A stretch of DNA of 64,000 nucleotides from Mallotus nudiflorus (GCA_947683625.1 CANTUR010000009.1:8011501-8075500), one strand, 5' to 3'; positions 44,660 to 56,627 are shown, numbered from the stretch's first letter. The notes: a model not told the origin generated them from the letters alone. Program-made: numbers and translations.

Positions 44660-46016
44660 TTGACACCTTACCTCAAGCTTTTGATTTGGCAGTTCAAATC
44701 AAGATGTCTCCAAAAGAATTCATCCTCTAGAAGCGTCCATACTAACATCCCTTGATTAAAATGAAAGTTTTTATATGCTAGCACTTCTCTTGATTTCTCA
44801 CAAATCAAGAACCAAAAACACTTTGTGTTTAGTTTTTCTAAAAAAAGAAAAATTAATTTTGGTGCCTAAATAATTAAGTTAGTGAAGCCATAGAGAATAT
44901 AATATATTTATAAACCTCTAATTAGTGTTTCACTTACAAAAACAACCTTTTAGTAAATTTTCACTTATTCTTATTCTTATTTTTATTTAAAATTAAATAA
45001 AAAAATACTATTCTATTTATTTAAGATAACCTTTCCTTTAAATAAACAAAAATGTAAGTAAAATATTATTTATTTCCATAGAGCATATTTGGGCTTATTA
45101 AACCTATTTTCATTTTGGGTCTGTTCTAAGTGTCTGACCCTGTAGGTTCATATGACATTGGCAGTGGGCCTTACATATATATTTAGACCTACAAATCATA
45201 TGTGGGCTCTTGCAAGACATTATAATTACCCAAGTCATGTGAAGCCCCCAATCGAATATAATTTAATTTACAGTGAATATTCTTATCCCTTTCTCACATG
45301 ATATCTTGATTGAATATAAGACATAGATTATGTCATCCTTATAAAATTCAATCATATAATTTCTTGATTCTAAGTAGATTGAGAATGATAACTCTTCATC
45401 AATTTACTTTAGCATTGCCATGCATTTTCCTCAATCTATCTTATTAAGGGGCCCATAGATAACTTACTCATATTAAATGAGGGACAAATTCCTCCTCAAT
45501 CACTCACATTCCTAACATAACTCATTTTATACCCAACAATAATCTATTTTATCATTCGGTTAAATATAATATAAGATTGTGTCAAAATATAAAATAGTTA
45601 TGTAGAAATCAATGGTGATTTCAAAGTTTGAGAACTAAGCCAATATTACAGTAATGAGAATTACATATGACAATTATCTATATAGTGTTCTCATAATAGG
45701 TCAATCCAATACTTTATTTTTCAAATGAGTACCTATGAGTTGACTTAATATCTCATATTCATGATTAGTAAAACATAATCATCAATCAACACTATACTAG
45801 CCACAATACATTGTTATGACTAGGGACAATTTGAATAGAACTCATATTTAATCTAAGGGTTTTACTATCAAGCTATATACTTGATGACCTTAGTAAAAAA
45901 TGACTATTCAAGTAATAATCATAAGACAAATTATAATGAAAAATGACTATTTATTAGATAAAATGATAAAATAAAAACATAGTCATACGTAATTGACCTA
46001 GTGTACATCACTAATA
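44660..46016 (-). repeat. Solo LTR family L1, third copy, inverted and truncated
   Basis: The minus strand from TATTAGTGATGTACAC (46016) to GAGGTAAGGTGTCAA (44660) matches 4573-5920 and 19390-20710, more diverged than A is from B. Its end is cut by the start of the Tat LTR. No coding region. Confidence 0.85.
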
Positions 46017-46105
46017 GTAATGTCGATCGGTATTACATAATGCTAACTAGTATTATGCAGTGCCAATCGGCATTATGGACACCAATCGGCATTCCAGAAT
46101 GTAGA
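46017..46105. promoter_or_regulatory. AATGCCGATCGGCATT-type palindrome array
   Basis: Four units: AATGTCGATCGGTATT, ATGCTAACTAGTATT, GTGCCAATCGGCATT and CACCAATCGGCATT, with a period of about 22 bases. This is the best preserved array in the window. A 12-bp inverted repeat (ATTGATTTTTTA/TAAAAAATCAAT) follows. Confidence 0.65.
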
Positions 46106-46124
46106 TTTTCAATAAAAATTGATT

Positions 46125-46835
46125 TTTTATACTAAAAAATCAATGCCCTAGGAGTACTAAACCTAGGAAAAATAATTTTCTTAAGCATCTTCTTAACCAC
46201 TTTAGCATCATTAGTAACAGTTGGTAATGCTTCCACCAATTTTGAAAACATAATCAACCACGACTAGAATATACTTGTAGCCTAAAGACCTTGGAAATGG
46301 ACCCATGAAATCTATACATCAAACATCGAATAGCTCAACTTTAAGGATTCCCTTTAAGGGCATTTTATGATTCCTAGCAATATTACCTATTATTTGACAT
46401 CTATCATATGTAAGGACAAACTCTCTAGCATCTTTAAATAATGTTGGCCACCAAAAACCATATTTTAGTACCTTAGATTCTGTTTTTGTTACACTAAAGT
46501 GTCCTCCAACATCTAAGGAATGGTAATGTCTTAAAACATCTTGGGCTTCATCTTGAGGAATGCATCTCCGAATTAAACCATCGGCACATCTCTTGTAAAG
46601 TAAAGGCTCATCCTAATAATAGAATTTAATATCATGCAAAAATTTCTTCCTTTATTGATAATCTAACTCATAAGGAAGAACACCACTCATAAGATAATTT
46701 GCAATATCTGCAAACCTTGGAAGTTCCATTAATGCCACCTTTAATGGATGTTCATCATGAAATGTTTCATTAATGGGTGCACCATCATCATTCTACTTTA
46801 ATCCATTTTGATCAAGTCTTGATAGATGATCTACA
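46125..46835 (-). pseudogene. pol: Athila-2 integrase, truncated
   Basis: The minus strand gives the zinc finger (HYHSLDVGGHFSVTK ... YDRCQ), then GNIARNHKMPLKGIL, FDVWCIDFMGPFPRSLGYKY and VVDYV with the first catalytic aspartate, then NDAKVVKKMLKKIIF, and breaks at PRALI before the second aspartate. Frameshifts follow VDYV. The remaining half of the core and the C-terminus are lost at the junction. Confidence 0.82.
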
Positions 46836-47400
46836 ATAAGATTCTCACTTCCCTTCTTCTCTCTTACTTCCCTATTAAACTCTTAAAGCATCAAAATTCA
46901 TCATAGGATTCTAGGTTTTGCATCCTTCTTGCTTATAAGATACTTAAGAACAGTATGGTCTGAATAAATAATCACCTTTTGCCCCACATAATACACTCTA
47001 AACTTGTCAAATGCATGCACAATAGCAAGCAACTCCTTTTCCATGGTGGTATAATTAACTTGTGTGCCATGGAGAAGCTTGTTAGTATAGTAAATCACAT
47101 AAGGCTTACCTTCCTTTCTTTTACTCAAAATAGCCCCCACAACAAAGTTGCTAGCATTTCACATCATTTTAAATGGCTGCTCCTAGTTAGGTGGTTACAA
47201 GATGGATGCAAATACAAGAGCTCTTTTTTAATTTTCAAATGCATCAAGGCATGCATCATCGAATTCAAAAGAGCATCCTTAGCAAGCACCTCACATAATG
47301 GCTTTGCTATCTTAGAGAAGTCTTTGATAAATTCGATAGAAGCCTACATGTCCAAGGAAGCTTCTTATATCTTAAACATATTTAAGAGGTGGAAAATTTT
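46836..47400 (-). pseudogene. pol: Athila-2 RNase H
   Basis: Open stretch 46901-47140: GAILSKRKEGKPYVIYYTNK, TQVNYTTMEKELLAIVHAFD and IIYSDHTVLKYLISKKDAKP. The upstream part retains SFLGHVGFYR and KDALFEFDDACLDAF. The usual MCDASD motif reads M-stop-NASN, so the first catalytic aspartate is lost. Confidence 0.85.
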
Positions 47401-48320
47401 CAATCACTTATATCTTTGCCTTATTAACTTTAATGCCTCTCTTTGAGACTATGTGACAAAGGATGATTCCCTCTTGTGCCATAAATTGATATTTTTCCTA
47501 ATCAATGATCAATCCATGCTCATTACACCTGTCAAGAACTTTGGATAGATTATTTAAATAATTGGAAAAGTTAGTACCGTAGACACTAAAGTCATTCATA
47601 AAAACCTATGCATAATCACCAAATAGGTCACTAAATATAGAAAACATGCATCTTTAAAAAGTAATGGGTGCACTGCATAAAGCAAAAGGCATATGCCTAA
47701 AGGTGAAAATACCATATAGACATGTAAATGTGGTCTTAGCTTAATCCTTTGGATGAATAGGAATTTGATTAAATCCATTAAGTCCATCCAAATAACAAAA
47801 GAAAGAGAAATTGGCTAATCTTTCAAGGACTTAATCAATAAAAGCCAATGGGAAATTATCCTTCTTAGTTACTTTATTTAACTTCCTATAATCTATGTAT
47901 ATATGCCATCCAATGACAGTTCTAGTAGGTATCAAATCATTAGATACATTCCTAACAATGGCTAAGCTACCCTTCTTTAGTACAACCTGAACGGGGCTAA
48001 CTCATTTACTACTCTAATGGAATATATGATTCCATTATCAAGCAACTTATTTATCTCTTTTCTAACCATTTCCTTAAGAGTGGGGTTTAGTTGCCTTTGA
48101 CCTTCAATGGAAGGCTTGGCATTATCCTCTAAAAGAATTCTATGCATGCATACATTAGGACATATTCCCTTCAAATCATTAATAGAATAACCAATGGCAT
48201 TCTTATGGCTATTCAAATAGCACATAAAGCATCAACATTATTACTAGGCAATGATGAATTAACAGTAAAAGAAAATTTAAAATTAGAGTCAAGAATTGCA
48301 TATCCTAGATTTGATGGCAA
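47401..48320 (-). pseudogene. pol: Athila-2 reverse transcriptase
   Basis: The whole palm is present, unlike Athila-1: AIGYSINDLKGICPNVCMHR, RQLNPTLKEMVRKEINKLLD, YIDYRKLNKVTKKDNFPL, CYLDGLNGFNQIPIHP, TTFTCLYGIFTFRHMPF and the catalytic box VFMNDFSVYG. FMDD has become FMND (codons at 47591-47602), so the enzyme is dead even without its many stops. Confidence 0.87.
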
Positions 48321-48640
48321 AGGCTAGTGTTCCAACTTGACTTCTTCACTTGGTGTAGTAGCTTTCAAATCATCTCCGACAACGGCACTAAAATTTAAAG
48401 CAAGCAAAATTGTATTACCTCCTTTACTTAAAGGTTCAAATCTTGGTATCCTTTGAGAAGGTTGATATAGAGTTACCCCTAATATTTGATCATTAACTTC
48501 TTGCATTCGTATGTCTCCATAGAATCATTCCTCAAACACTCATGAATTACTTCTCTAATGCATTCATCAATAACATCAATAAAATCAATACTACTTGCCA
48601 GTTCTATAAGTGTTGACTTCATAATTTTTAGCACATCAAA
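48321..48640 (-). pseudogene. pol: Athila-2 protease-RT linker
   Basis: An open segment (48324-48506) reads QEVNDQILGVTLYQPSQRIP and ends in SEEVKLEH, in the position of the variable linker before the RT lead-in. No enzymatic motif is seen. Confidence 0.6.
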
Positions 48641-49020
48641 TTCAATACACTAATTATCCACCTTTAATGTGATCTTTCCTTTCTTCATATCAATAATTGC
48701 TCCTGTTGTCATAAAAAATGGTCTTCCAAACAAAAATGGGATCTCACAATCTTTCTCCATTTCCAATACAACAAAGTCAAATGGTTTTACAAACTTCGCG
48801 ACTTTAGTTGGCACATTTTCTAAAATGCCAAGTGGATTTGTAATAGATTTATTTGCCATAGAAATACACATATTAATAGGATTAAGTTCATCTAGATTGA
48901 GTCTTTTGTAAGTAGAATAAGGCTTAAGGCTAACACTAGCACCAATGTCACATAAAGCTTTATTAAAATGCATACCTCTAATTACACTAGGAATTGTAAA
49001 TGAACTGATATCCTTAAGCT
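48641..49020 (-). pseudogene. pol: Athila-2 aspartic protease
   Basis: Open for 107 residues (48650-48973): NKALCDIGASVSLKPYSTYK holds the catalytic DxGAS motif intact, followed by ANKSITNPLGILENVPTKV, KPFDFVVLEME and EIPFLFGRPF. The domain is complete as a retropepsin core, the best preserved catalytic motif of this element. Confidence 0.87.
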
Positions 49021-50700
49021 TTGGTGGAGACTTTTAGTACATAGCCTTGGATTCATCAATAAGAGATACTAAGCCATAATCTTTAAGCTTACTCTTGTGG
49101 CTAATAATATCCTTCAAAAATTTACCCCAAGCTGGCATGTCTCTAATGGCATCCATGAATGCTATAGTGATAGTTATTTCCTTGAGATAATTAAGGAATT
49201 TTCCAAACTGCTTATCTAGGTTATGCCTAATGAACCTTTAGGGGGAAAGGTAGTGCCTTAAGATCTACCTTTAGTTCATCATCTTTAGCTTTATTTTTTT
49301 ACTTTTCTTTGCACTTTCAATATCATTTTTGCCACTAACATCCACATCATCGGTTCCATAATTGGCTTCAATCCCTACTGCTTCATCATCCTCAACCATT
49401 ACCTTATTTTTACTAGCAGCATTTTCAACCTCCTTACCACTCCTTAAGGTAATTATTTAACGAGTCTCTTTTTGTACATACTTCGATTGGCTAAGAAGCT
49501 TTCCTAAAGGGTTAGTGTTAGAAGAAGAAGCTTGTTGAGAAATTTTATTTTCAAGGATGTGGTTATGAGTAGCAAGTTGTTCAAGTTTTGAGTTTAGCTG
49601 CCTAAGTTGCTCCTCATTTTATTTATTTATGGACATTTTTTGGTTAAAAAATTGCTCATAAGATTTTCAAGAATAGGTTTAGGATGAGTAGGATTAAAGG
49701 ATTATTGCTTCATGGAAAATCTAGGTGGGTTTTGAGGTTTGGTGTTTAGGTTATATGGAACGTTTAATTGAGGGGATGGGTTTGACCATAAGAATCTGAG
49801 ATGGTTCCTCCATTGAGGGTTATAAGTATTGGAATTCCACCCATTCTTTGGTTAAAACCATATAGTTCACATCCTAATTTGTACTTGAATGGCATTGAGA
49901 ATATAAATGAGATCCTTTATAAAATTCAGAAACAACATTTGCACTTTCTAAATAATTGATTTTATTTCTACTTACCAAATTAGTAAGAGCATCTACCTTT
50001 GCGTTCAGCATTTTAATTGTGTTAAGTTCCAAAACTCCTCTTACTTTTGCCATAGTTGTTTCATAACCCATGTACCCTTGAGATGCAAGTTCTTTAAGCA
50101 AAGTACGGCGTCTCTAACTGTTTTATTCATCCATTTTCCATCAGCCACTATATTCATAATTTTTATGTTTTCATTCGTCATCTTATCATAGAAGATGTGA
50201 GGAATCATCCATTCTGACAAGCCATGTTGTGGGCATTGCCTTTAAAGTTTCTTAAATCTCTCCTAAGCTAAATATATTGTCTTATTGCCATTTTCCTTGA
50301 AAGTAGTGATCTTATTATGAAACTTAGTTGTCTTGTGGGATGGAAAATATTTATGCAGAAATGCTTGCTTCAATTGATCCTATGTTGTGATTGATTAATT
50401 TGGTAAACTAGCAAGCAAAAGTTGTGCTTTATCCTTGATTGAAAATGGAAAGAGTCTCAGCCTTATTGCTTCATCTGTCACACCATTAATCTTGAAAGTT
50501 ACACACATATTAAGAAAAGTCAATATGTGAGCATAAGGATCTTCTCCTTGTAAACCTCCAAATTGATTATTTTGCACCATTTAAATGATACTTGGCTTAA
50601 TCTCAAAATTGTACTAGCAATAGCCAGAGCCATAATTCCACCAAAACTACCCGAGATGTCGAGCATTGCAAAATCACCTAACATTCTTCTTTCTAGTTAA
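49021..50700 (-). pseudogene. gag: Athila-2 gag
   Basis: Open stretch 50395-50580: MVQNNQFGGLQGEDPYAHIL, TFKINGVTDEAIRLRLFPFS, KDKAQLLLASLPN. It continues in broken frames through the capsid-like region to LKELASQGYMGYE and VDALTNLVSRNKINYLES (49874-50101), with a decayed zinc knuckle (SEFYKGSHLYSQC, first cysteine lost), then WRNHLRFLW-like and the linker to protease. Order and length fit Athila gag. Confidence 0.82.
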
Positions 50701-50967
50701 GCCATATTCAAATTCGATTAGTTTTCTCTTCTTTGCCTTTATTCCCTATGTAAAGTAAGTATAGTTAAATCAAATTTAGGATCAATGTGCAAATTACTAT
50801 CACTAGTACTTATAGTAAGCATCTATAAATGTAAATTCACATTTAAAAAAATTAAAAATAATAAATAACAAAAAATATAAATGAAATATATAAAAAAAAT
50901 AAAAATAAAAATAAGGCCTAAAACAACCTTTCTCTACCTATGTTAATGAAAGTTCAGAACCAAAATT

Positions 50968-50984
50968 CCCCAGTAATGACACCA
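50968..50984 (-). other. Athila-2 primer-binding site
   Basis: Minus-strand TGGTGTCATTACTGGGG follows the LTR end by five bases. It fits TGGCGCCGTTGCCGGGG, the tRNA-Asp-type PBS of Athila elements, with every CpG changed to TG or CA. Confidence 0.82.
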
Positions 50985-50989
50985 AAATT

Positions 50990-52479
50990 TGAAGTGGGTC
51001 AAATTACATACCTTACTCTCTAGGACTTAGTATAGAGCAAGAAAGGTATCAAACATAGGGAATTTGGGGAAGTTTTTATTAACCGGATAGGCAAAACAAA
51101 TTAGAATATGAATAATAATAACAAAAAAAAAGAAATTCTAAATACTAACTGCTTTCTAAATCTAACACGAAGCAAAAATTATAACAACTAAATATAGGAG
51201 AATCACATTTCAGAATCAAATAAGAACTTAAAAAAATTATCATATAAACTTGTTGGTTGGGAATTAGTCTAAAATCATTAAAGGCAATTTTCTTAAAGAT
51301 AACTCTCATCATTTATTAAAAATATTTCCTCTTAGAATCCATAGTCATTTTCATGGAAATGCAAAGACAAGAGAAAATCATTAATCACATTATACTAATT
51401 CTTATTCCTTTATGTTTAATTCCTTATCTCCATGTCAAATCCAATTCTTAAGCAATCTCAATTACAATCCACCAAATTAATCCAATTATTCTTCTAAATA
51501 ATTTGATTACTAAGTTACATATGGTGATCAAGCATACATAACATAATTAAGCACTAATTGAAATTAAGTCATAAATAATATAAAAGAGAAATGTAGTTCT
51601 CATTTAATTCATTATTGTAAATCCCATACAAGGCCTGCCCAAGACACATACTTAAAGAAAAATAAGAGAAAATCAAATGCAATAAGAAAAGGGATAAAGA
51701 AAGTGAATAGATAAAACCCTTTACTAAAATCTTCTAACACTTGCTTGGTGTAGAATAATCTTCTTTTCTTGCTTCTTGATTTTGTCTCCTTCCAATTATT
51801 CTATCTAGTAATCATAATAATCCTAATAATAATCATCATAATAATTCCCTTTTCTATATAACATAAATGATGTATATATAGACCTTAGAGGTGGTTATAA
51901 GGGATCAAAATTTATTTTGAATTGGAAAGGTACTATTTGACATAAAAAGTCAACACCCTATGCAGATATAGTAACTTCAAAGGCATTTTTATCCATTTAG
52001 ATGACCTTAACTCTAGAATATTCCTTCAAAAAGTTATAGATAATTTTTTTTAACATTCTATCATAACTTGAATCACCTAATTTGGATCTCTGTATAAGAC
52101 GTTGTGGCCAAAATATGAAAACTATTCAAAGCTAGAAAGTTGCAACTCTTTAGATAGACTTAGTGATAACTCGACAAGGGGTGATGAATCAACATGGAAA
52201 CTCTCTGTGATGACTTGATCCCACGGTGACAATTTGGCATAGCTTCTAACTTACTTCATTTGGCTTCATAAGCTCCATATTTCATTCTAGAAAGTCCATA
52301 GTTCTTTGCATATGTCAATCAAGCCTAAAAATATATATAAAACACACAAACAAACATAAAAAACACTTGGGAATAAAAATAACATTTGCATAATCAAATA
52401 AACATAAAAACATAACTAAAATCAAATGAAATAACAAGTGAAATACCCTAAATAACTATGTATATGTTGCACTGTATCA
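50990..52479 (-). repeat. Athila-2 5' LTR
   Basis: The 1490-bp LTR reads TGATACAGTGCAA at its minus-strand start (52479) and CCCACTTCA at its end (50990). It matches 57725-59103. TATATATACA lies at 51871-51880 (minus), with GTGATGA-type motifs upstream at 52160-52245. Confidence 0.83.
51871..52245 (-). promoter_or_regulatory. Athila-2 LTR promoter region
   Basis: Motifs AGTGATAACTCGAC, GTGATGAATCA, GTGATGACTTGA and GGTGACAATTTGGC (52160-52245) precede TATATATACATC (51871-51880) on the minus strand. The motif type recurs in 58680-58865 and 61975-62125. Confidence 0.5.
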
Positions 52480-53300
52480 CCATCCACCTCTCAATCAGAG
52501 CAAATAAAGAATAACGATTAGACTTACTTTGAGCTAATGGAAGCGGAACAATGAAATGTCTAAACCAGAAAGCCTATATCAGTTGTGCCATGTTATCTTG
52601 TAGCTCATTAAATAATTCTCGAGTTATGTGAAAGCAGCCTATGAATTTCATCACTCATTGGATGAAATTCAAGGATTCAAAAAATAGAATAAATAGATAA
52701 CAAAATTTGGATTAATTAATTAAATCATATATTAATTAATTAAAAAATCAAAAAATCAGAAAATCAGAAAGCCAATTGACATGGACCAAATGACGACTAA
52801 CTTTGGCCTAATGCTGATCAGTATTAGGCAAATGTAGATCGGTATTAGCCAAAGTCGATTGGCAATTGAGCAAATGTCGATCATGCTTTGCTGCTGACCA
52901 AATTTTAGCCTTTTGACACAGTTTTTTCACATGTTTAATTAGTTATATAGTATACCCAAAGCCAAATCCTATGTGACAGGAGTTTTTATGCATTTTTTTG
53001 ATCAATTTATAATCTAGTTTAAATAATGTACATACTAGTTTGCATTTTGAAATTTACTTTGACTACTAACTTTACAGACATTTTTATAGGAATAAGTAAA
53101 AATGAGGAAATTTTACGTCATTACCAACATTTGTACACCTATGGAGGTATAGGCAAGCCAAAGGAAGAATAAAAGAGCCTTCTCGAAGTCTAAGGTCATT
53201 CTAAGGAATATAGAGGGGGTCGAATGGCTAAGGTCTACTAGAATGTCTACTCTTATATATACTTTATTGTATGGGTTAGCCACAGGATCTGACAAATTAT
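52480..53300 (+). repeat. Tat-related fragment with palindrome array
   Basis: It contains AATGCTGATCAGTATT, ATGTAGATCGGTATT, AAGTCGATTGGCAATT and AATGTCGATCATGC (52795-52890), followed by LTR-like sequence as after 54560. No coding region is secure; the minus-strand frame at 53113-53295 has no known domain. The boundaries are unclear. Confidence 0.45.
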
Positions 53301-53694
53301 AGATCAGATGTTAGATGATAAAAAAGTTAAGAAATGAAAATCAATGCAAACAAAGGAAATGAAAAGGAAAGAAAATGAAGAAATAATGAGGAATGAATAA
53401 GATATACAAGAGGGAAGTAATAAATAAAATGGAAAATGTCTCATTTATTCCCTTAGATATGCTTGCATTTAAATTCAAGTTATTTCTTTGCAATCCAATC
53501 CATCATTACATTCTAATTAGGAACTAGTTCCTAATTAATTCATTAAAATGTACATCATTAATCATTAATTGCATACATTTGTCTGTATTTTTTCTAAATT
53601 CTTAGTCAAGTATAGAATATGGAATATAAATATAGAATTCAATTTTTACATTTTACATGCATCGTTTAGATTAATAATCTCAAAATTCATTTTT
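53301..53694. other. A+T-rich stretch without recognisable feature
   Basis: No coding block, LTR end or clear repeat was seen. From its position it is probably the 3' UTR of the Tat element whose PPT is at 54345. Confidence 0.3.
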
Positions 53695-53920
53695 GTTACA
53701 TACTACACAAAAGCAGTAACAAGAATTTCAAGTTATTTTATTATGCATTGCACAATAGTCATAACATGAATTTCAAATTCAATATGTTATGTGTTGCATA
53801 GCAGTTATAGCATTAGTATTTCAAATCTTTCAAATCACCAGACACTACACAGTAGTTTTAGTGTTGTTACTAGATGTTTCACAAGAACTATAGTGCATTT
53901 TTTCTAAATCATAATCACTA
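53695..53920 (+). repeat. Tandem array 1 in Tat 3' UTR (~50-base unit)
   Basis: Diverged units share CACAATAGTCATAAC / CATAGCAGTTATAGC / CACAGTAGTTTTAGT followed by ATTTCAAAT. About four units are seen, directly before array 2. Confidence 0.55.
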
Positions 53921-53921
53921 A

Positions 53922-54206
53922 ACATCCTACTAGGAATATAGCAAAAACCATTATTTATTTCATTCAACATCCCATAGGAATATAATGAAATTCATAATCA
54001 CTAACTATCCTACAGGGAATATAGCGATAGTTATTGCATATTTTGCTAAACATCCCACAGGGAATATAGCAAAAAACATTGCATATTTTGTTAAATGTCC
54101 CACAGGAAATATAAAAAAATTCATAAATACTAATTGTCCCACGGGGAATATCATGAGATTCTTTGCATTTTTGTCACTACACATTCCATAAGAAATATGG
54201 TAAAGC
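53922..54206 (+). repeat. Tandem array 2 in Tat 3' UTR (38-46-base unit)
   Basis: About seven units with the core CATCCCACAGGGAATATAGC, followed by an A+T-rich spacer such as TTGCATATTTTGCTAAA. The ORFs across it on both strands (PTGNI repeats on plus, IFPVG repeats on minus) are by-products of the repeat. It ends 140 bases before the PPT. Confidence 0.85.
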
Positions 54207-54344
54207 ATAAAAGATAGCATCCTACTTAAAATTGCACAAGAAATCTAAGCATGGATCTGTTAGTAAGGATACAATTAAGTATCCTAATTCTTTCTTCCAA
54301 AATTAGATGCTTCTATTTATTTGCTGCAATTATCAAGCACACAG

Positions 54345-54361
54345 TGACAAAGGGGGGCAAC
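54345..54361 (+). other. Tat polypurine tract
   Basis: TGACAAAGGGGGGCAAC lies immediately before the LTR start TGTAAGCACC, in the correct order for a plus-strand element. Confidence 0.85.
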
Positions 54362-56627
54362 TGTAAGCACCTAATTCTATGATGCAATTGTGCATGCATG
54401 CGATGAAAGGCCTTATGATGAAATTAATTGAGAAATTGATTTCTAGTGTCAATGTTTTGCTATTTAAAGGATTAATTGTAACATTTTAAAGTTGAAATAC
54501 AAAAATTATATGTTCTAGAGTTTAAATTAGAAAAAATAAGAGGTTTTTTTTTTAAATTTGATTTGGCCTAATGTCGATCAACATTAGATAGATCCAATTG
54601 GCATTTTACTAAATACTGGTCAGCATTATGCTTATTATTTCTCTTTTTTTTTGCAATTTTAATCCTTCTTTGTGTTTGTCTGATTAGTTAATTGGACGTA
54701 ATTAACACATTTGTCCTGCTCTGTGTGTTTAAAGAAGTCTCTAGACTTTGTTCAAAATGAATCCTATCCTATATTTGTTTTCAAAATTCAAAATAATCAA
54801 ATTCCCATACCCTACGCAACTAAATATTGCATTCGTGCAGAAGAGGTTGGCTCCCTAGATTTAAAAGTTCATGGGGAAATCTACAAAGGGGGCTTCTCTT
54901 TTTATTAGAGAAAAATTATTATAAAAAAGGGTTGAGATTGATATTTATTGAACATAGCGAAGATTTTATTTTTTTTCCTTTATTTTTTAGAGCCTCTAAA
55001 ACCTAGTTCTTTATAGGAGGCCAAAAACCTTAATTGCTTAGTTTTGATTTTTGAAACCCTATAAAACCAAATAAAACTACATTCTATTTTTATTCCAAAG
55101 ATCATGAAAGTGACATTACAGAGCCACTTCAATGGTGAAAATCATAGTATAAGGGGCTATTTAGCTACATCTGTATAGCATCCTTTTCATTTATTTGCCT
55201 TTTTTTATTTTAATTCAATTTATTTATTTTAATTATTGAGTTGATTATTGATTAAATTTTTTTCTTTTATGTTAATTTTTAGCTTCTATTCTTTGGTGCT
55301 CTAGGAATGAGGATTGGTTATGGTGCAGTATTTGAATAGTAATCCTAAAGAATCCATGGAATGCTATAAATCAACACTTATGAAAACCCGTAGAATTTAG
55401 GATTTTTTTATTTGTCTATGTTATTTGTTCATCTATTGTTTCTGGGTTATAGTTAATTTCCTTTTAATTCTCTACACTGTAGGAATTGTAATAACCCTAA
55501 TAGTGGGAATTATAATTATTTGCTTCTATGATCTTAAAATTAATTAGTAATTAGGGTTTCACTTGGTAAAACATGATAAAATGAATGATGGTAGTAGTTA
55601 ATTAGGGTTCATGAAATTGATTTAGGGTTTTTTAAAAAATCATAAAAATGTATATTTGATCTATTTTTTGTGTTTTATTTGTTTTGGGCTTGTTTTTATG
55701 TTTTATCCTTTTTGGGCCCCAAGCCCATATTATGTCTAAACCCACTTAATCAATAGACTCAAAATTGGCTTTAGGATTTAAATCACTTTAAAATCAATTT
55801 AGGTCCATTTAGGATAAATACATTTAGACCCATCTTCTTTAAAATCAAATTAGATTTTAGCTTAGCCCATTTAAAAGCATTCTTAAAATAGATATACACT
55901 AAGCCCATTTTTAGTTAATAAAATTAATTTAGACCTAAATAAGCCCAATAAAGAATTTTTTATTTCTTTTCTAAAATAAGTAGATTTAAGCACATCTTCA
56001 TTTAATTAAAATTGAGTACTAAGCTAATTTTAAGTTTAATTTATTTCTTTAAAATTTGTCGACTTATACCCACTTTTAGATAATTAAAATAAATTAACTT
56101 AAGCTCATTAACTAAAAAGTTGCAAGCCCACATTTAGTCCATTTTTACTTGTAAATAAAAAATGTAAATATAGCTAACTTTCAATAAAATTAACATAGTT
56201 CAGACTTAGGGATGATGCATTTGAATACATTTTTATGTGTGATTTTATTAACTAGATGCCTTAGGGTTAGATGAATGCTTAAATAAGGTTTAATAAAATT
56301 GCATGTAATTAGAGAATGAAGTAATAATTATAAAGTAATTCTAAATGAACATGAGGCCAAGAGTAGTTAGTATTCTATTCCTAGAATCTCTTGGTTATGG
56401 TGCTAACTTTCTTTTAGAGAATCTAGTACCACCAATTAAATTGTCCTAGCTATTACCCCAAGTAAATGAAGAATGAGAAGTAAAAGAGGGAAATGGGATA
56501 GTAGTTATTACCTCCTCATCTCAATGCTATGACTTTATGGTATAGTAGTGTGCTCCATAAGGCCCTTAGCAAGAACAGTGTCACAGTTGCTAAAATCTTA
56601 GACATGCACTAAACCCCATCGTCAACA
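54362..56627 (+). repeat. Complete Tat 3' LTR
   Basis: The 2266-bp LTR starts TGTAAGCACC and ends GTCAACA. It matches 22927-24871 and the inverted LTR at 38826-44659. A palindrome array lies at 54560-54630 (AATGTCGATCAACATT, CAATTGGCATT, TGGTCAGCATTATG). It is followed directly by a different Tat pol fragment, so this element had inserted into an older Tat copy. No ORF is supported inside it. Confidence 0.85.
54560..54630. promoter_or_regulatory. Palindrome array in Tat 3' LTR
   Basis: Three decayed units of AATGCCGATCGGCATT about 200 bases inside the LTR. Confidence 0.5.

Larger units (their letters stand above)
46110..52479 (-). mobile_element. Athila-2 element: 5' LTR to integrase, 3' truncated
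   Basis: On the minus strand: 5' LTR (52479-50990), PBS, gag, protease, RT, RNase H and integrase up to the middle of the core, where it is cut near 46125 next to the palindrome array and L1. Its ORF2 and 3' LTR are missing; the related element at 57725-64000 has those parts. Confidence 0.88.

Noticed and set aside
53922..54206. Regularly spaced repeats as a CRISPR-like array
   Set aside because: Units are contiguous and diverged, spacers are not unique, and the context is a plant retrotransposon 3' UTR.
53985..54220. Overlapping ORFs on both strands with PTGNI and IFPVG repeats
   Set aside because: Both are translations of the tandem array in the Tat 3' UTR; open on both strands because of the repeat unit.
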